64,000 nucleotides of DNA from Hemerocallis citrina (lineage: Eukaryota; Streptophyta; Magnoliopsida; Asparagales; Asphodelaceae): positions 147,053,767 to 147,117,766 of the forward strand of contig CM030367.1 in NCBI GenBank assembly GCA_017893485.1. The letters are read 5' to 3'. Of this stretch, positions 13,082-23,285 are shown in pieces. A model generated the notes under the pieces. That model ran no database searches and was not told where the DNA came from. It saw nothing but the letters and a program-made list of their open reading frames with translations. Within the stretch, counting starts at the first letter, position 1; each line of letters opens with the position of its first letter. Made by a program: the position numbers and the translations under genes.

Positions 13082-13864
13082 GGACAAAATGAGGGTGGAA
13101 AGTGCATAATACACCTACACAATTGCATAAAACCCCCTTGGGGTGAGATTGGCCGGCCAAGATTAGTGAGATGGAGGGGATGAGGTGGCATGGTGAGGTG
13201 GAGGTGGAGACTTCTAGTAGAAGATACAATTTAAACCCTTATGTATCTCTAATTAATCTTAACCCTAGGTTTAAGCCTCCAAACAAATCCTAGCCATCCT
13301 ATTTTGATTAATCATGACAAAAATAAGATATTTTTGTCCAAAACACATACTACATAATTTTTACAAACGTACGAAATCGGTACAATACGCATACGTATGT
13401 ATATATCCATACACCGATAATTTCCGTTTGTAAAACCACATAATCCGTACAAAAATAATTTAATTTCGAAAATAATAATAAAATAAATTTTATTATCAGC
13501 CCGGAAGATTCCAGTACCAATTTGATACAATACAGATGTATACAGACTGGTATATATATACAGATAATGTTTATTAAGAAAATCGGGTGATATCCATCAA
13601 AAATATTTTAATTTTGGAAATAAAATAAAATAATAATAAAATAATAATTTTCATTGTCTGCCCGAGATTTTCCAGATATTTTTCTCAAAAAATGTGTTTT
13701 TCGGGATTTTGTACAAGTGCACATAACTAATACAATACATGTATATACATACTAGTATATATATCCAGGTAACTTGTTATTTAGAAAAACCAAGAATTTC
13801 CAAAAAATATTTTAATTTAAAAATAATTATTATTATAAATATAATATCTGTCCGGGATATTACA

Positions 13865-15510
13865 TAAGTGCATATGCATGAAATAATAGGGACTAGATTT
13901 TAGATCAAAGAAAGCAGCACGATGTTAAGAATATCTCGGGTTAGCTCGTGTAAACCCTTAATAAACTTAACGAAATTTTCAAATAACAGCATGATAAGGA
14001 GAGAACGGGATCTACTTGCAGAGATCAAAGGGATCTTGAACAAAATAAACAATTAGTTCAAGAAGATACTTGCCTGTGAGACGGTTAATTCGAGTAACTA
14101 GAATAACGGGATAAGGATCCCGGGCGACGATCCAGAACACGTGCGAGACACATGCGAAACCAAAACAGCACACAAACTCCACCAAAACAGCAAACACCGG
14201 AACTCCACAGCGGATCCAACACACACAGAACAGCAACACACCACTCAAGATCGGATCTCCTCTCACACAACAAAAAAACCACTGGTGCCCACTGTCTCTT
14301 CGTCTTCTCCAACACAATGGAGAAAGGGAGAGAGAGAGATGACGATGGCTGGTGACGGCGCGGTACTGCGGCGGGGCGACAACGACTGACGGCAACGATG
14401 TTGCTGAGTCGGGAAGCGACGGCAGCGGCAGAGGACAGCAACACGAGCGAAGCCCTATTTTGCTCGAAACAAAGGAGGCGATCTCGAGGTGAACGGGGCT
14501 TGGACGACGACAATGATGACAATGAGGTGGGTTCTCCAGTGGTTGAAGGGGGTGCACGGAGAAGGTCGGCGATGGAAACGGCGACGAAGACGAGATGGGT
14601 TGATAGGTTTGGTTGAGTTGGGTTCGAGCAGAAAGGTGACGAAGACAGGGAATGAGGTGATGAGGATGTGATGGCGGTGAGGAGGAGAGGTCGATGACGA
14701 CAAGAGCTAGGGGAGATGAAGGACGAGAAGAGCGACGGGAGTTGGGTTTAGATGAAAACAGGGAGAGGGAGAGTAATATGAACAGTCACGGGGGATTATG
14801 GGGTTGATGACAGCTGAAGGAGATTAATTAGGGCTAGGGTTTATTATAAAGAGATTAGTATTTATAGGGGAAAAAGATGAGATATTGGGTATTGGGTAAT
14901 TGGGTATAAATCCAATAAATAAAATAGATTGTACATGAATATAATGGATTAATATAAACTCAAATACAAAAGAATAAGCTATCCAATAAAATATGATTCA
15001 TAACAGAATACAATTTGTATCACATTACAAAAATTATTTGAAACAATCAAAAACACCATTAAATAAGAATGGATTTGTTTTAATAATCGACTGACGAAGA
15101 AAATAGTAATAACAATAGTAATAATAAATAATTCCAAAACAATAAGAATAAACATAATAACCATTTCGATAAAAATAATAATACTAATAATATCAATTAA
15201 TAATAAAAATAACAATAAGAATATAAATACTCACAATAACAATAGAAATTATCAGAGTAGTTATCATGTATATAAAAATCGAAATTTGTTGAAATAGTCC
15301 AATCAGTAATAATACTCTTGATTTGAGTTTAAAATGTAAATAGTTGATCAAGTAAGAACGGAAACAAAGTTTATTCAAAATAATTATAACTATTATTTAG
15401 AAAAATACTTTAACAAAGAAACTCAAAACAAATTTAACAATAACAATTTATAAATATCGAGATACAGAAAAATACTCATAAAATACGTATTTGCAGAAAT
15501 AGGGGTTACA
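13865..15510 (-). other. Right arm of outer solo LTR, no supported gene
   Basis: Contains a GC-rich minus-strand open stretch (14012-14557) with purine/pyrimidine bias, and a TATA box at 14859-14866 on the minus strand (TATAAATACTAATC). The open stretch lies just downstream of that promoter, so it is LTR leader sequence rather than a gene. The AT-rich remainder (14900-15470) has no gene. Confidence 0.5.
14859..14866 (-). promoter_or_regulatory. TATA box of outer solo LTR
   Basis: Minus-strand TATAAATA, the same octamer as in the inner LTR at 9665-9672. Confidence 0.5.
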
Positions 15511-15659
15511 GAGTCATCAATGTGACCCCATAAAAAATGCCCGAGAAGAGTGGCCTCAACACAGACAGACCAATATGTCCAATCCTTATTAGAGGAAAGG
15601 GGAGAGTCAGTGGAGACTGAAAAATACTGATGAAATTGAGGTTCCATGGAAAAACACAA
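15511..15659 (-). pseudogene. Copia gag N-terminal part
   Basis: Starts MCFSMEPQFHQYFSVSTD and continues with WTYWSVCVEATLLGHFLWGH. The W-x2-W-x-V-x2-E-x2-L-x-G-x4-WGH pattern is the usual start of plant Ty1/copia Gag (W-S-x-x-x-L-x-G-x-x-L-W-G). It is cut by the LTR insertion at residue about 50, after IDDS. Upstream lies a pyrimidine-rich, Pro/Asn-codon-rich leader leading back to the PBS. Confidence 0.65.
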
Positions 15660-16411
15660 GTACCTACGAAAAAAATCATTTTTTTTTACGACGACATAAG
15701 GCGACTGCGGCAGCAGTAGCAGACGGTACGGGTATAGAGAGAGGTAGGGTTAAGGTTAGGATTAGGGTTTTCGGGTTTGGATTTGGTTTGGTTTGTGTTT
15801 AGGGTGTTCGGGTTTGGATTTTTTTTTGGGATTTGCGTAGAGGGTTTGCGGGTCAGGTATGGGATTAGTAGTATATGGGTTGTGGGTTTAGATTAGGAAT
15901 AATATAATAGGAATAGGGTTAAGGTTTGAGATGGTGGCGGCTAAGGTAGTAGAAGGCGAGAATGGATTCGGGATTGTAGCGGAATTGGATGGCGGCTAGG
16001 GTATGTAGAGGTGACAGAATTGGATTGTCGGGATTTGAAGAAGAAAGATGGAACTCAAACTATTATGGGTTGGGTTTAGGAGTTCGTGCGGGGGGGGGGG
16101 GGTTGTTGTCAGAGTTATTGCTTTTGTTGCTGGTAGGGTCCCATTGTCAGAGTTATTGCTTTTGTTGCTGGTAGGGTCCCAGAGTTGTTGTGGTCGGAAG
16201 TTGTAGTGATGCAGTTGTCGTTGCTGGTAGTTGCTGGAGTTGTTGTTGCCTAAGTTGTTGCGTCTTGTTGTTGTTGTAGAATCATCGGAGTTGTTTAGGT
16301 CTTGATGTTGTTAAAGCAGCAAGAGAAAAAAAATATGGAAGAGAAAAAAGAAGAGAATTTGTGTAATTAGGATTAGTAATTAGTGAGGGAATTTTTTTTT
16401 TGGGGCTAGTA
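15660..16411 (-). other. Copia 5' leader
   Basis: Untranslated sequence between PBS and gag. It holds a 13-base G run (16090-16102) and a tandem duplication of about 39 bp (gtcagagttattgcttttg, copies near 16107 and 16146). Plus-strand ORFs here are not genes. Confidence 0.5.
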
Positions 16412-16422
16412 CTCTGATATCA
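16412..16422 (-). other. Primer binding site (initiator Met tRNA type)
   Basis: On the minus strand TGATATCAGAG follows the LTR directly. The copia consensus PBS is TGGTATCAGAG; one base differs. Confidence 0.7.
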
Positions 16423-16566
16423 TGTTAAAGGTTAACGAAGAGATTGAGAAAGAATTATTAGATTGATTATAATTGAGTACAATATCTCCTATATATATGA
16501 GAGAAATAAAGACTAAACTAATATATATTCCGATATGAGACTAAACATCTAGTATAATATCTAACA
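16423..16566 (-). repeat. Copia 5' LTR, 144 bp
   Basis: On the minus strand it starts TGTTAGATATTATACTAG and ends CCTTTAACA, immediately before the PBS. TG...CA ends and 144 bp length fit the short LTRs of some plant copia lineages. The next bases (aagtt, 16567-16571) would be the TSD, but its partner is not visible in the window. Confidence 0.65.
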
Positions 16567-17106
16567 AAGTTCACACAAGTTCACAGTCAAACAATCAAAC
16601 TTCAATTTGAGAATGCATTTTTAAATAGCCAGAGCATGAGCACAATGCCTTTTTGAGGAAGACACCCTTAGGGAGACTTTATTTGTGGTTTATTTCCGTT
16701 TTCTTTTGTTACCACTCTCATGGGATGTTAAAGGCACAATTTCCCTGCTTAGGAAAAGGTTTACTTCACTATGCTCTCCCTAGTAAAGCTGCGTGGCTAT
16801 ATTCCATCTTTTATTTCAATCAAAGAAAGCGCTTGCTTGGTAACAGAATAATTAGCTACGCCGCAGAATTTGCAATTTCAACAGATAAGGCAACAACGAT
16901 TTTGACAGATACAAATTAGTACAGATATTTACTAATTTAGGGTAGGTATCCTCTCAGGACCACAATCAATATTGCTGACCAGGTATGAAAACTTCGGGTG
17001 TGGAAGTTGATGTTTTGCCGAATTCAGGTTCATCAGGAAAAAGCGACATATGTCAAAAAGGAAATTTAACGTTGCATGTGGACAAGAGTGAATGAGCACG
17101 AACAAC
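16567..17106. other. No gene identified
   Basis: Between the copia LTR and the first FANCI-like remnant. A plus-strand open frame (16653-16919) resembles nothing I know. The last FANCI exons would be expected here but I could not recognise them. Confidence 0.4.
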
Positions 17107-17304
17107 TAAACTTGCATGAGTTGCAAGAGTTTTACCCTTTGAAGCAGAGCCATAAAATTGTAAAGGGGGGCAGTGAGTTTTTTGCAAGTCACTTCTGTAA
17201 GTTTCTAAACTTGCATGAGTTGGAAGAGTTTTACCCTTTGAAGCAGAGCCATAAAATTGTAAAGGGGGGCAGTGAGTTTTTTGCAAGTCACTTCTGTAAG
17301 TTTC
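17107..17304. repeat. 99-bp tandem duplication across an exon edge
   Basis: Two nearly identical 99-bp units; for example 'ttgcatgagtt' occurs at 17112 and 17211. The unit covers the last 25 codons of a FANCI-like exon plus the start of the following intron (donor at 17233-17234). The copies differ by about two bases. Because 99 is a multiple of 3 the frame continues, but a tag stop lies at the junction. Confidence 0.9.
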
Positions 17305-17425
17305 TGAAACTTTTGTCCCGGCAAGTGCTGTTTAAAACCTTTTGGAGCAATGCAAAACTTCGTCATTCAAGCCAACAGCTTGTAAAATTTTGCAGTTAAT
17401 CTTAGAAATTGCTCGGCTTGAGAAT
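17235..17425 (-). pseudogene. FANCI-like exon (C-terminal helical domain)
   Basis: Reads DSQAEQFLRLTAKFYKLLA, a stop, then MTKFCIAPKGFKQHLPG and QKFQKLTEVTCKKLTAPLY. The order and spacing match the late part of plant FANCI (homologues have an Arg where the stop is). Acceptor tttatag at 17426-17432 and a gtaaaa donor at the other end. Confidence 0.8.
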
Positions 17426-17512
17426 CTATAAATAAGTATTTTAGATATTTATATAAAAAACTTTCATTTGACTTAAGTATGCATTATTAGGTGAAGTAGA
17501 AACTCTACCTAC

Positions 17513-18032
17513 CTTTTAGATTCATCTCTGTAAATGATGACATTCACAAGAGCTTCTGGCCCAAAATGACAGACATTCACAAGAGCTTCTGGCCCAAAAT
17601 ATATTGCTTCTTCCAATAGTACCATGCGACTTCTCACTAAATAAAATGTTCTTTCTGAGGTTAGTAAAAAAGTGATTCAGGTGGAAGCAACCTTCAACTT
17701 CATTACCGCCCATTCTAATCAGGAATACAGGTTTCAACCAACTGCATCAACATAGTAGCAGTTACATCCTTGTTGAATGGTTAATAACTGGTAACATTTC
17801 AGATTTTTCTATGGGATCCTTATCTTCAGATCCAAAGACTATAAGCAGCTCCAAAGCCAATCCCTGTGCAAAACTAGATCATCTGGAACGGGTAGCTAGA
17901 AGATAAATAGCGAGTGCTAGTAGACTGCGTGCAGCACCAGCCTTTTTGTTTTCTCTTACATATGCCCACTGCCCAGGTTCCGTTTTCACATGGCAATGTC
18001 TTCCCAGTCGTCCTTATTAGTTCAGATATCAC
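17513..18032 (-). pseudogene. FANCI-like exon with several frame breaks
   Basis: Pieces in changing frames read in order: VISELIRTTGKTLPCENG, GTWAVGICKRK, ARSLLALAIYLLA, SSFAQGLALELLIVFGSED, NKDVTATMLMQLVETC, LEWAVMKLKVAST and MVLLEEAIYFGPEALVN. All have counterparts in sequence order in plant FANCI. A 33-bp duplication (CHFGPEALVNV, near 17539-17606) and at least two stops are present. Acceptor atgtcag and donor gtaggt are preserved. Confidence 0.75.
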
Positions 18033-18989
18033 CTGACATATGAAATGTGAACATTTATATTAATCAACCAAACAAGTAAACATCATTATGAATAATTACC
18101 GCAAGCTGCAGTATAACTGTGAAGTAAAATTGCCACAGTTCAGGTAGGCATGTATGATATGAAGACTGTTTAAATTTCATGTTTCTTGTACAAAATGACT
18201 GAGAATTTTTTAATTAGTGAAAATTACAAAATTTCCTTCTTTATCTTCAGTTAGATCAAATGGAATACTATGAATATGTACAGGGTGTCAGTTAAACCAC
18301 TTGAAGTCCAAGAAACGGTCCTCATTTATGACAACACGGATGGCAGCGGCCATGAGAAACTAGTAATTGCAATATAATAATAAAGTAAACAACCATGCAC
18401 AAAAGTGAAACAAAATTATGGGGTTCAGAAACTTGACTACATCCACAAAGAGATCCTCGAAAACTTTTTACATTGGTTAGAAGAAGTTCACTAACTTTTC
18501 TCTCGAATCACAAGACCTAGTTCTCGGTTGTTTTCTTTGATCCACTTCACCGTTAGCATTGTCTCTCTCTTTTCTAGTTCTCCTATCAACACCATTACCT
18601 TAACATTTGGTAACAAGACTGTACTTACAAACCTCAGTAGTCCTAACACAGTAACTAATTATTTACTTGACATATAGCTTTCCCAGGCTATGCGCCTGAG
18701 TCCAAATCAAAATTCAATAGAGATTTAATGGAAATATATACCAATCTAGTGATGCAATGTAACAACAGCATGAAGACAGTTGGTATAGAGCCTGTTTCCA
18801 GATGCAAGAGGTCCTATGTTAAACCAGATTGCCAACTATAGAGGATGGATGTGCTGGGATACCTTATAACCCAGCATTTTGAGGATTAAAAGAGCAAAAT
18901 AATTGCTTCTAAATAGTCTACCATGAATACAAAAATACCATATCAAATAAACAAATAGAATAATTCATCAAGGCAAAAACTACAGTTAC
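18033..18989. other. Intron of FANCI-like pseudogene
   Basis: No further exon or mobile element recognised. Confidence 0.4.
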
Positions 18990-19187
18990 CTCAGATTCCT
19001 GAAAACACTGTAGAGTAATGTATCCCGAATATAGTGGCTTTAGTTTCTTCTCTAAGAATAAATGCATACTTTTTGTGTACGGGTCCTGTAGTGAGAAGCG
19101 TTACTCTGCATTGTTAGTTCTCTCTTCCATATCATATTCTGGTGTAGAAACAGAGTTCATGTCCCCCACTAGTTCTGTCACAGACTC
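18990..19187 (-). pseudogene. FANCI-like exon
   Basis: Ends DPYTKSMHLFLEKKLKPLYS and then GYITLQCFQESE before a gtaactg donor. Upstream in the same frame is VSTPEYDMEERTNNAE, then a taa stop. The 'LF..K.LKPL.S....L..F.E.E' pattern matches plant FANCI. Confidence 0.65.
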
Positions 19188-19220
19188 ATACTAGCCAGAG
19201 AAGAATTTAGCTTCAACAAT

Positions 19221-19719
19221 CAGTGTTGTAAATGGCGTTAGGCGGTGACAATTCGGTCAAGGGGCGCCTGGTGCCTAGGGAGCCTAGGCAGTTGAATTTT
19301 CTACCCGATTTAGTTAATTTCAGCCCATATTCTTCAATCGTAAATATAATTATGCAATCCAATTGCAAATATTCATCATGTACTTGTGTGATATGTGTAA
19401 TTAAAGGGTATTTATGCATTAAAAAAGCTTCATCGTGCAATTAATATGTGTAATATGTACAATATGTGCAATTAAAAAATAATTGACCAATTGTAATATA
19501 TGCAATATGCCAATATGTGTAATATGTGCAATATGTTAAAATAGAAATTGCCTGGGCGTTGGACATCACGCGACACCTGATCGACGCCATGGATGCCTCC
19601 TACCTGCCACGGCCGCCTAATTGCCTCCAACCGCCTAGACTACCACCTATGGCAAAGGCGCTTCGTTCTCTTCCATATGAGCGCCTAGACGTCCGAGGCG
19701 GCCGCCATTTAGAACACTG
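19221..19719. mobile_element. hAT-type MITE, 499 bp
   Basis: Ends CAGTGTTGTAAATGGCG and, reverse-complemented, CAGTGTTCTAAATGGCG: 16 of 17 bases identical. Flanked by 8-bp near-duplications tcaacaat (19213-19220) and taaacaat (19720-19727), 7 of 8 matching. The CAGTGTT end and 8-bp TSD are typical of hAT elements. It has no transposase; the interior is AT-rich with GC-rich ends carrying GCCTAGGC-like words. Confidence 0.85.
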
Positions 19720-19949
19720 TAAACAATTCATTCAAAATTTAGCTTAAACAATTTGTTTAGACATAATAACGATTGACGTGATTGGTCCCCTTTAGTTTCC
19801 AAATTTTTCTTCCCTTTGAACCTCCTTCTGATCCTTCTCCAATTTTGAACCAAATTTGAGTATCCAAACAAGCTGCATTATAGGCCATCCAAGTCGTTTG
19901 ACATCTCTGCCGATTAGAACATTCACAATAACACCACAGCGCTAGGAAG

Positions 19950-20432
19950 CATGGGTACTTTCAAATGCCTAATGTACCCGTGTCGGATGCATATCGGGTG
20001 CCGAAATTCCTTAGGTAGTCCCAGGTGCATACCCAAGGAGTATCTAATTTTATAATACATGATTACAACTTTGGAACACAATTATGTTTAGATAAATGTT
20101 TGGAGCCCTAGTGTAATTTCTAAAACTTGATGTTTTATGTTATGTTCAAATATAAAACAAGTATACCCAATGTTTTGATAGTTAGATTATCAATTTGTTC
20201 TCCATAAATGCTCATAATTATAATGTATTCTTATAATTTTATGAAATAGTTCAAATATTAACATTTTTAACAAAATAAATAAATATTTATCTATATATAT
20301 AATATAAAATATATTATATTTAACGTATCCATCAACACACCCGTATCCTACTTTTTTGTAAAATCACGTATCTCCGTACCCATATCGTGTCGTAGCCGCA
20401 CCCCATACCCGTATTTGTGCTTCACAGCTACT
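19950..20432. mobile_element. Probable hAT-like MITE
   Basis: Starts near GGAAGCATGGGTACT and ends (reverse complement) TGAAGCACAAATACGGGTA, with dispersed 'acccgtatcc' words near both ends and an AT-rich core. Flanks share cagc but no full 8-bp TSD, so the borders are approximate. Confidence 0.5.
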
Positions 20433-20551
20433 GTGCCCATTTCCTTTCGCAGAAACTGATTTTAAATGTCAATGACATACCTTCAAAGAAAACGAAATCA
20501 GCTTCAAACACAAACCCAACTACTTGGAAGTTTGAGAGTGAATCTGTGAAC

Positions 20552-20884
20552 CTGACTCACTACGTTTAGCGGAGAATATAAGCTCACGGTAGTCACGAGT
20601 AATTGATGAATACATGAGGTTGCAAAGAAAGATCATGTTTGAGATAGTTTTAATAGAGAATCACGGGGACAGTCTCTAGCTTCCTTCTCAGTTTTGGCTT
20701 GGTTTTATTGTGTTGTAGTTCTTGAAGCACTTTTTCTGCCACTGCCTTGCCTGTTCAAGTCAGATTCCTTTTCAATTAACCCATATGAATCGACAGGTTG
20801 TATGAATTCTTTCTCAAGGGCGTCCTTGTTTTTTGTTGTAGCTTTTCCAGCTCTGAAGCTACTATATAGCACTGGTATAAATAC
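20552..20884 (-). pseudogene. FANCI-like exon, truncated by a transposon
   Basis: Minus-strand readings ATTKNKDALEKEFIQPVD, then SYGLIEKESDLNRQGSGRK, and further SLLKLSQ, a stop, SFFATSCIHQLL. These align in order with the region of plant FANCI around 'DLEKE..EFVD.HDSLEK' and 'KLSQERIPFLATSSI'. The upstream end abuts the 20893-22648 insertion. Confidence 0.7.
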
Positions 20885-20892
20885 CTGATACC

Positions 20893-22648
20893 CGGACGCT
20901 ACCCGACCAGAATCGGACCCGACAATGGACCGGAACCGGCCCAGTCTATGCAGTCTGGATCTGGGTCCTAAAACAAGACCCATTGTACTTTTGGGTTTGG
21001 CTCCGCTCAAAATAGACCCGACCCAGACCCAAAAAATAAACATAAAAATAAATATCCTACCCTCCTCCCTCCCCTCATTCCTCCTCAATTCTAAATTCTG
21101 TTATTCCAAATCCAAAACTCATACCTTCTTCTCTCCTCTATTCTAAATTCTCCGCTCGCTACTCCTACCCCCTACAGGTAGAAATCTTTTAACAGGACTC
21201 GAACCTGTAACTGGACCCGATCCTCATGGGTACAGGTCCGGATCCGGGTCCAATTTTTGGACCTTACTACCTGCTTGGTTTTTTTTTGGGGGGGGGGGGA
21301 TGGAGGGGAGGGAAGGAATTTTTTTAAACATTTTTTGTTTGGTTCATTTTTTTAGGAAGGGAGGAGAATGGATGGAGCGAAATCCCTCCTGAGCCAATTT
21401 TGGCTCCCATCTAATATTGGGCGGATTTGAAGGGAAGGAAAAGTGGGTCTAAATTTTTTTAAGTAATTGGACTAAAATATCCTGGATAATATTGTGAAAT
21501 ACAAAATTGCATTTTTTATATCTATAAATATTATTCTAAAACTAAACCATAATTTCAAATGTCATTACAAACACACGCCTCTATCTCCCCCAAAAACGGA
21601 CACCCTCTTCGTTTCAACTAGGGTTCGAGTTTTTTTTAATCAGGTAAGCATTCTCCTTCTCTGATTTTGTTATCATGATGGTTACCTGTAATCATGGAGT
21701 TTTCTTAATCATCGTAATTTTTCTCATCCAAAGTTTTCTTAATCATGTAATCACGTAATTTTTCTTAATCATGTAATTCTACAGTTCGAAATGAGTGCTA
21801 TCCTCAAACTATCTTATTCATGAGTAGCATCCCGGTAATCATGATTTTTAAAATTATATTATACTGTTTGAACATGAGTGCTACCCTGCCATTATCTTAT
21901 TCATTCATTCATGAGTGCTATAAGGTAATCATATAATTCATGAGTGCTATATGATTACAGGTTCCCGATTCATTCATTCATGAGTGCTATAAGGAAAGAC
22001 TATGAAATTTATTAAACTGATTGTGATTATTAAACTGTTTGTGATTATTAAACTGTAGGAAAGACTACTTAATCAGGTAGAAAAATTGTTTGTGATTATC
22101 AAGTTGTTTGTTTCACACAAAAAAAAAATCATAATTATTAAACTGTTTGTGACTCGAACAAAAACAGAAACATTGAAAATTTTAACAATCAATATAATCA
22201 CTATTTTGCACATTAGCCTTCATTATTTTGCTAAGCATTTTTATTGGAACTAATTGTATCTGCTTATAGTCCTGCATGTATTATTTTGCTAAGTTAGATT
22301 AACAAGAAGTACAATAAAAAATACCAAGTTAGAATTAAGAAACAGTAATGCATAGGCTCTCCTAAAATGTAAAACGGTATAAAAGTAATTTAATTTTAAA
22401 ATCTCTTCCCTTCCCTTGTAAACCAAACAAGAATAATTATTTTTCCTTCCCTCCCCTTCCTTCTCTCCTCGAACCAAACAGAAAATATAATTAAAACCCC
22501 TCTTCTCCCTTTACCTTCCCTCCCCTCCCCTCCCCTCCATTAAAATCCCTTCCCTCCCCTCCCCTCCCCTCATTTGAACCAAACAGAGCCTTAGAGGACC
22601 AGATGATCCGGTTCCGGGTAGTGAAGGACTGATCCGACCCAACCCGAT
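20893..22648. mobile_element. Insertion with candidate 8-bp TSD, composite
   Basis: The octamer ctgatacc occurs at 20885-20892 and 22649-22656, flanking 1,756 bases. Near both ends are words such as ggaccggaaccgg and ggttccggg, but I could not align clear terminal inverted repeats. It interrupts the FANCI-like gene between 20884 and about 22657. It holds a second inverted-repeat element (21265-22592). Class uncertain; hAT-like is a guess from the TSD size. Confidence 0.5.
21265..22592. mobile_element. Inner inverted-repeat element rich in GGGGAGGG
   Basis: The left end reads CTGCTTGGTT followed by G-rich ggaggggagggaaggaattt. The right end, reverse-complemented, reads CTGTTTGGTTC then gaggggaggggaggggaggg. 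Flanks ccttacta/ccttagag match at 5 of 8. It looks like a non-autonomous DNA transposon. Confidence 0.5.
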
Positions 22649-22656
22649 CTGATACC

Positions 22657-22708
22657 ATTGCTACTACTACGTTAACAGAGACCTCATCCCTCCTAGCAAA
22701 ATCCAACC
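22657..22708 (-). pseudogene. Possible FANCI-like exon remnant
   Basis: Minus-strand DEVSVNVVVAM lies directly across the insertion from the 20884 exon and resembles the 'EV..NIV.TELEK' portion of FANCI. Short and uncertain. Confidence 0.4.
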
Positions 22709-22887
22709 ACGGAGGGAGGTCCTATCTACTTGCAAAGAATGAGAACCAGAATCTTGGTTTTAGGCTGAACCATCTGGTGTGACGTGTAAGTAATCGAAAA
22801 GCAAGTCTAATTGATGAAAGGCACTACAAATTTTGATTCAATTTAAAAGTACAAACAAGTTAGAGATGCAAGGAAAATAAGACAGAC

Positions 22888-22970
22888 CTTCTATTCTGTA
22901 ACTAGTCAGATTCTTCCGAATCTTTGATAAAGCATGTGAAAATGACTTCGCAGATGATGCTCTTTCCAGC
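22888..22970 (-). pseudogene. FANCI-like exon
   Basis: Reads ERASSAKSFSHALSKIRKNL, then TSYRIE before a gtctgt donor. Plant FANCI has 'ESFS.AL.KIRKFLR...LE' here. The frame from the previous exon does not join cleanly, implying an indel. Confidence 0.75.
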
Positions 22971-23061
22971 CTGCAGCCATTTCAAGAAAGGAGTGTAACC
23001 GGGAAGGTTCTATTGGCATCCTTTAGATGTATGTCCATATAAACATTGATGGGAGCCACAC

Positions 23062-23208
23062 ATCATTTTCTTGTGAAATAGAGAAAGCAAGGCATGGCCA
23101 GGAACTTTGTGATGGACGATAAGATTTACCATGTGGCTGTAGGAGAAGAATCCAAGAAATACAAGACAAAAGGCAGTCTACAGGTTCTAGTAGACAAGCT
23201 TTTCCACA
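23062..23208 (-). pseudogene. FANCI-like exon
   Basis: 49 open codons: CGKACLLEPVDCLLSC, then ISWILLLQPHGKSYRP, then SWPCLAFSISQEND. Acceptor aagacag, donor gtgtgg. This is the clearest match to plant FANCI in the window. Confidence 0.85.
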
Positions 23209-23285
23209 CTGTCTTAAAACAGGCATTTAGTCTAAGGAGAGATCCAGCCTCCTGCCAAAACAGTAATACTTCAGTTCATATATTT

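Larger units (their letters stand above)
4267..13864 (-). mobile_element. Solo-LTR-like element with TSD taagt, second level of nest
   Basis: TGTAACGCCCCGATTTTC at 4267 and GGGATATTACA ending at 13864, flanked by a perfect 5-bp TSD. It contains another complete element (6524-10806), which leaves about 5.3 kb of its own sequence. No coding region and no internal PBS were seen, so it is best read as a solo LTR left by unequal recombination. The TATA box at 13074-13081 (minus strand) suggests the sense strand is minus. It is rich in internal tandem and dispersed repeats. The phrase 'gggatttgaacccacgccatg' near 4928 recurs in degenerate form in the other LTRs of this window, so they are related. 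Confidence 0.8.
2701..15510 (-). mobile_element. Solo-LTR-like element (outermost of three nested)
   Basis: Begins TGTATCACGCCC and ends AGGGGTTACA. In sense (minus) orientation this is TGTAACCCCTATTTCTGC to GGGCGTGATACA, the form of long gypsy/chromovirus-type LTRs. It splits the copia gag gene: the coding frame stops exactly at 15511 and resumes at 2700. A TATA box on the minus strand lies at 14859-14866. After subtracting the nested element and its TSD (4267-13869), about 3.2 kb remains with no gag or pol, so a solo LTR is the simplest reading. The flanking pentamers (tggat and gagtc) do not match, so the TSD has decayed or one end has been rearranged. Confidence 0.6.
1588..16566 (-). mobile_element. 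Decayed Ty1/copia retrotransposon, split by nested LTRs
   Basis: On the minus strand, in order: a short LTR (16566-16423), a tRNA-iMet-type primer binding site, an untranslated leader, the start of gag (from 15659), a break filled by the 2701-15510 insertion, the rest of gag with a zinc knuckle (2700 to about 1863), and the first part of reverse transcriptase (about 1700-1588). The gag frame resumes sensibly across the insertion: IDDS before it, and PRPKDP a few codons after. Protease and integrase are missing, so the element was internally deleted. No 3' LTR was found at the low-coordinate end. Excluding the nested insertion, about 2.2 kb of copia sequence remains. Confidence 0.7.

Noticed and set aside
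14012..14703. 181-codon and other open frames
   Set aside because: Low-complexity (Ser/Leu/Arg) readings in several frames downstream of an LTR TATA box; LTR leader, not a protein.
16653..16919. 88-codon plus-strand open frame
   Set aside because: No motif, no homologue known to me, and it lies between a copia LTR and a pseudogene on the other strand.
17076..17399. 107-codon plus-strand open frame with internal repeat
   Set aside because: It is the antisense of the FANCI-like exon duplication; the minus strand explains the conservation.
20705..21088. 127-codon minus-strand open frame
   Set aside because: It fuses transposon sequence with the start of a FANCI-like exon; not a single gene.
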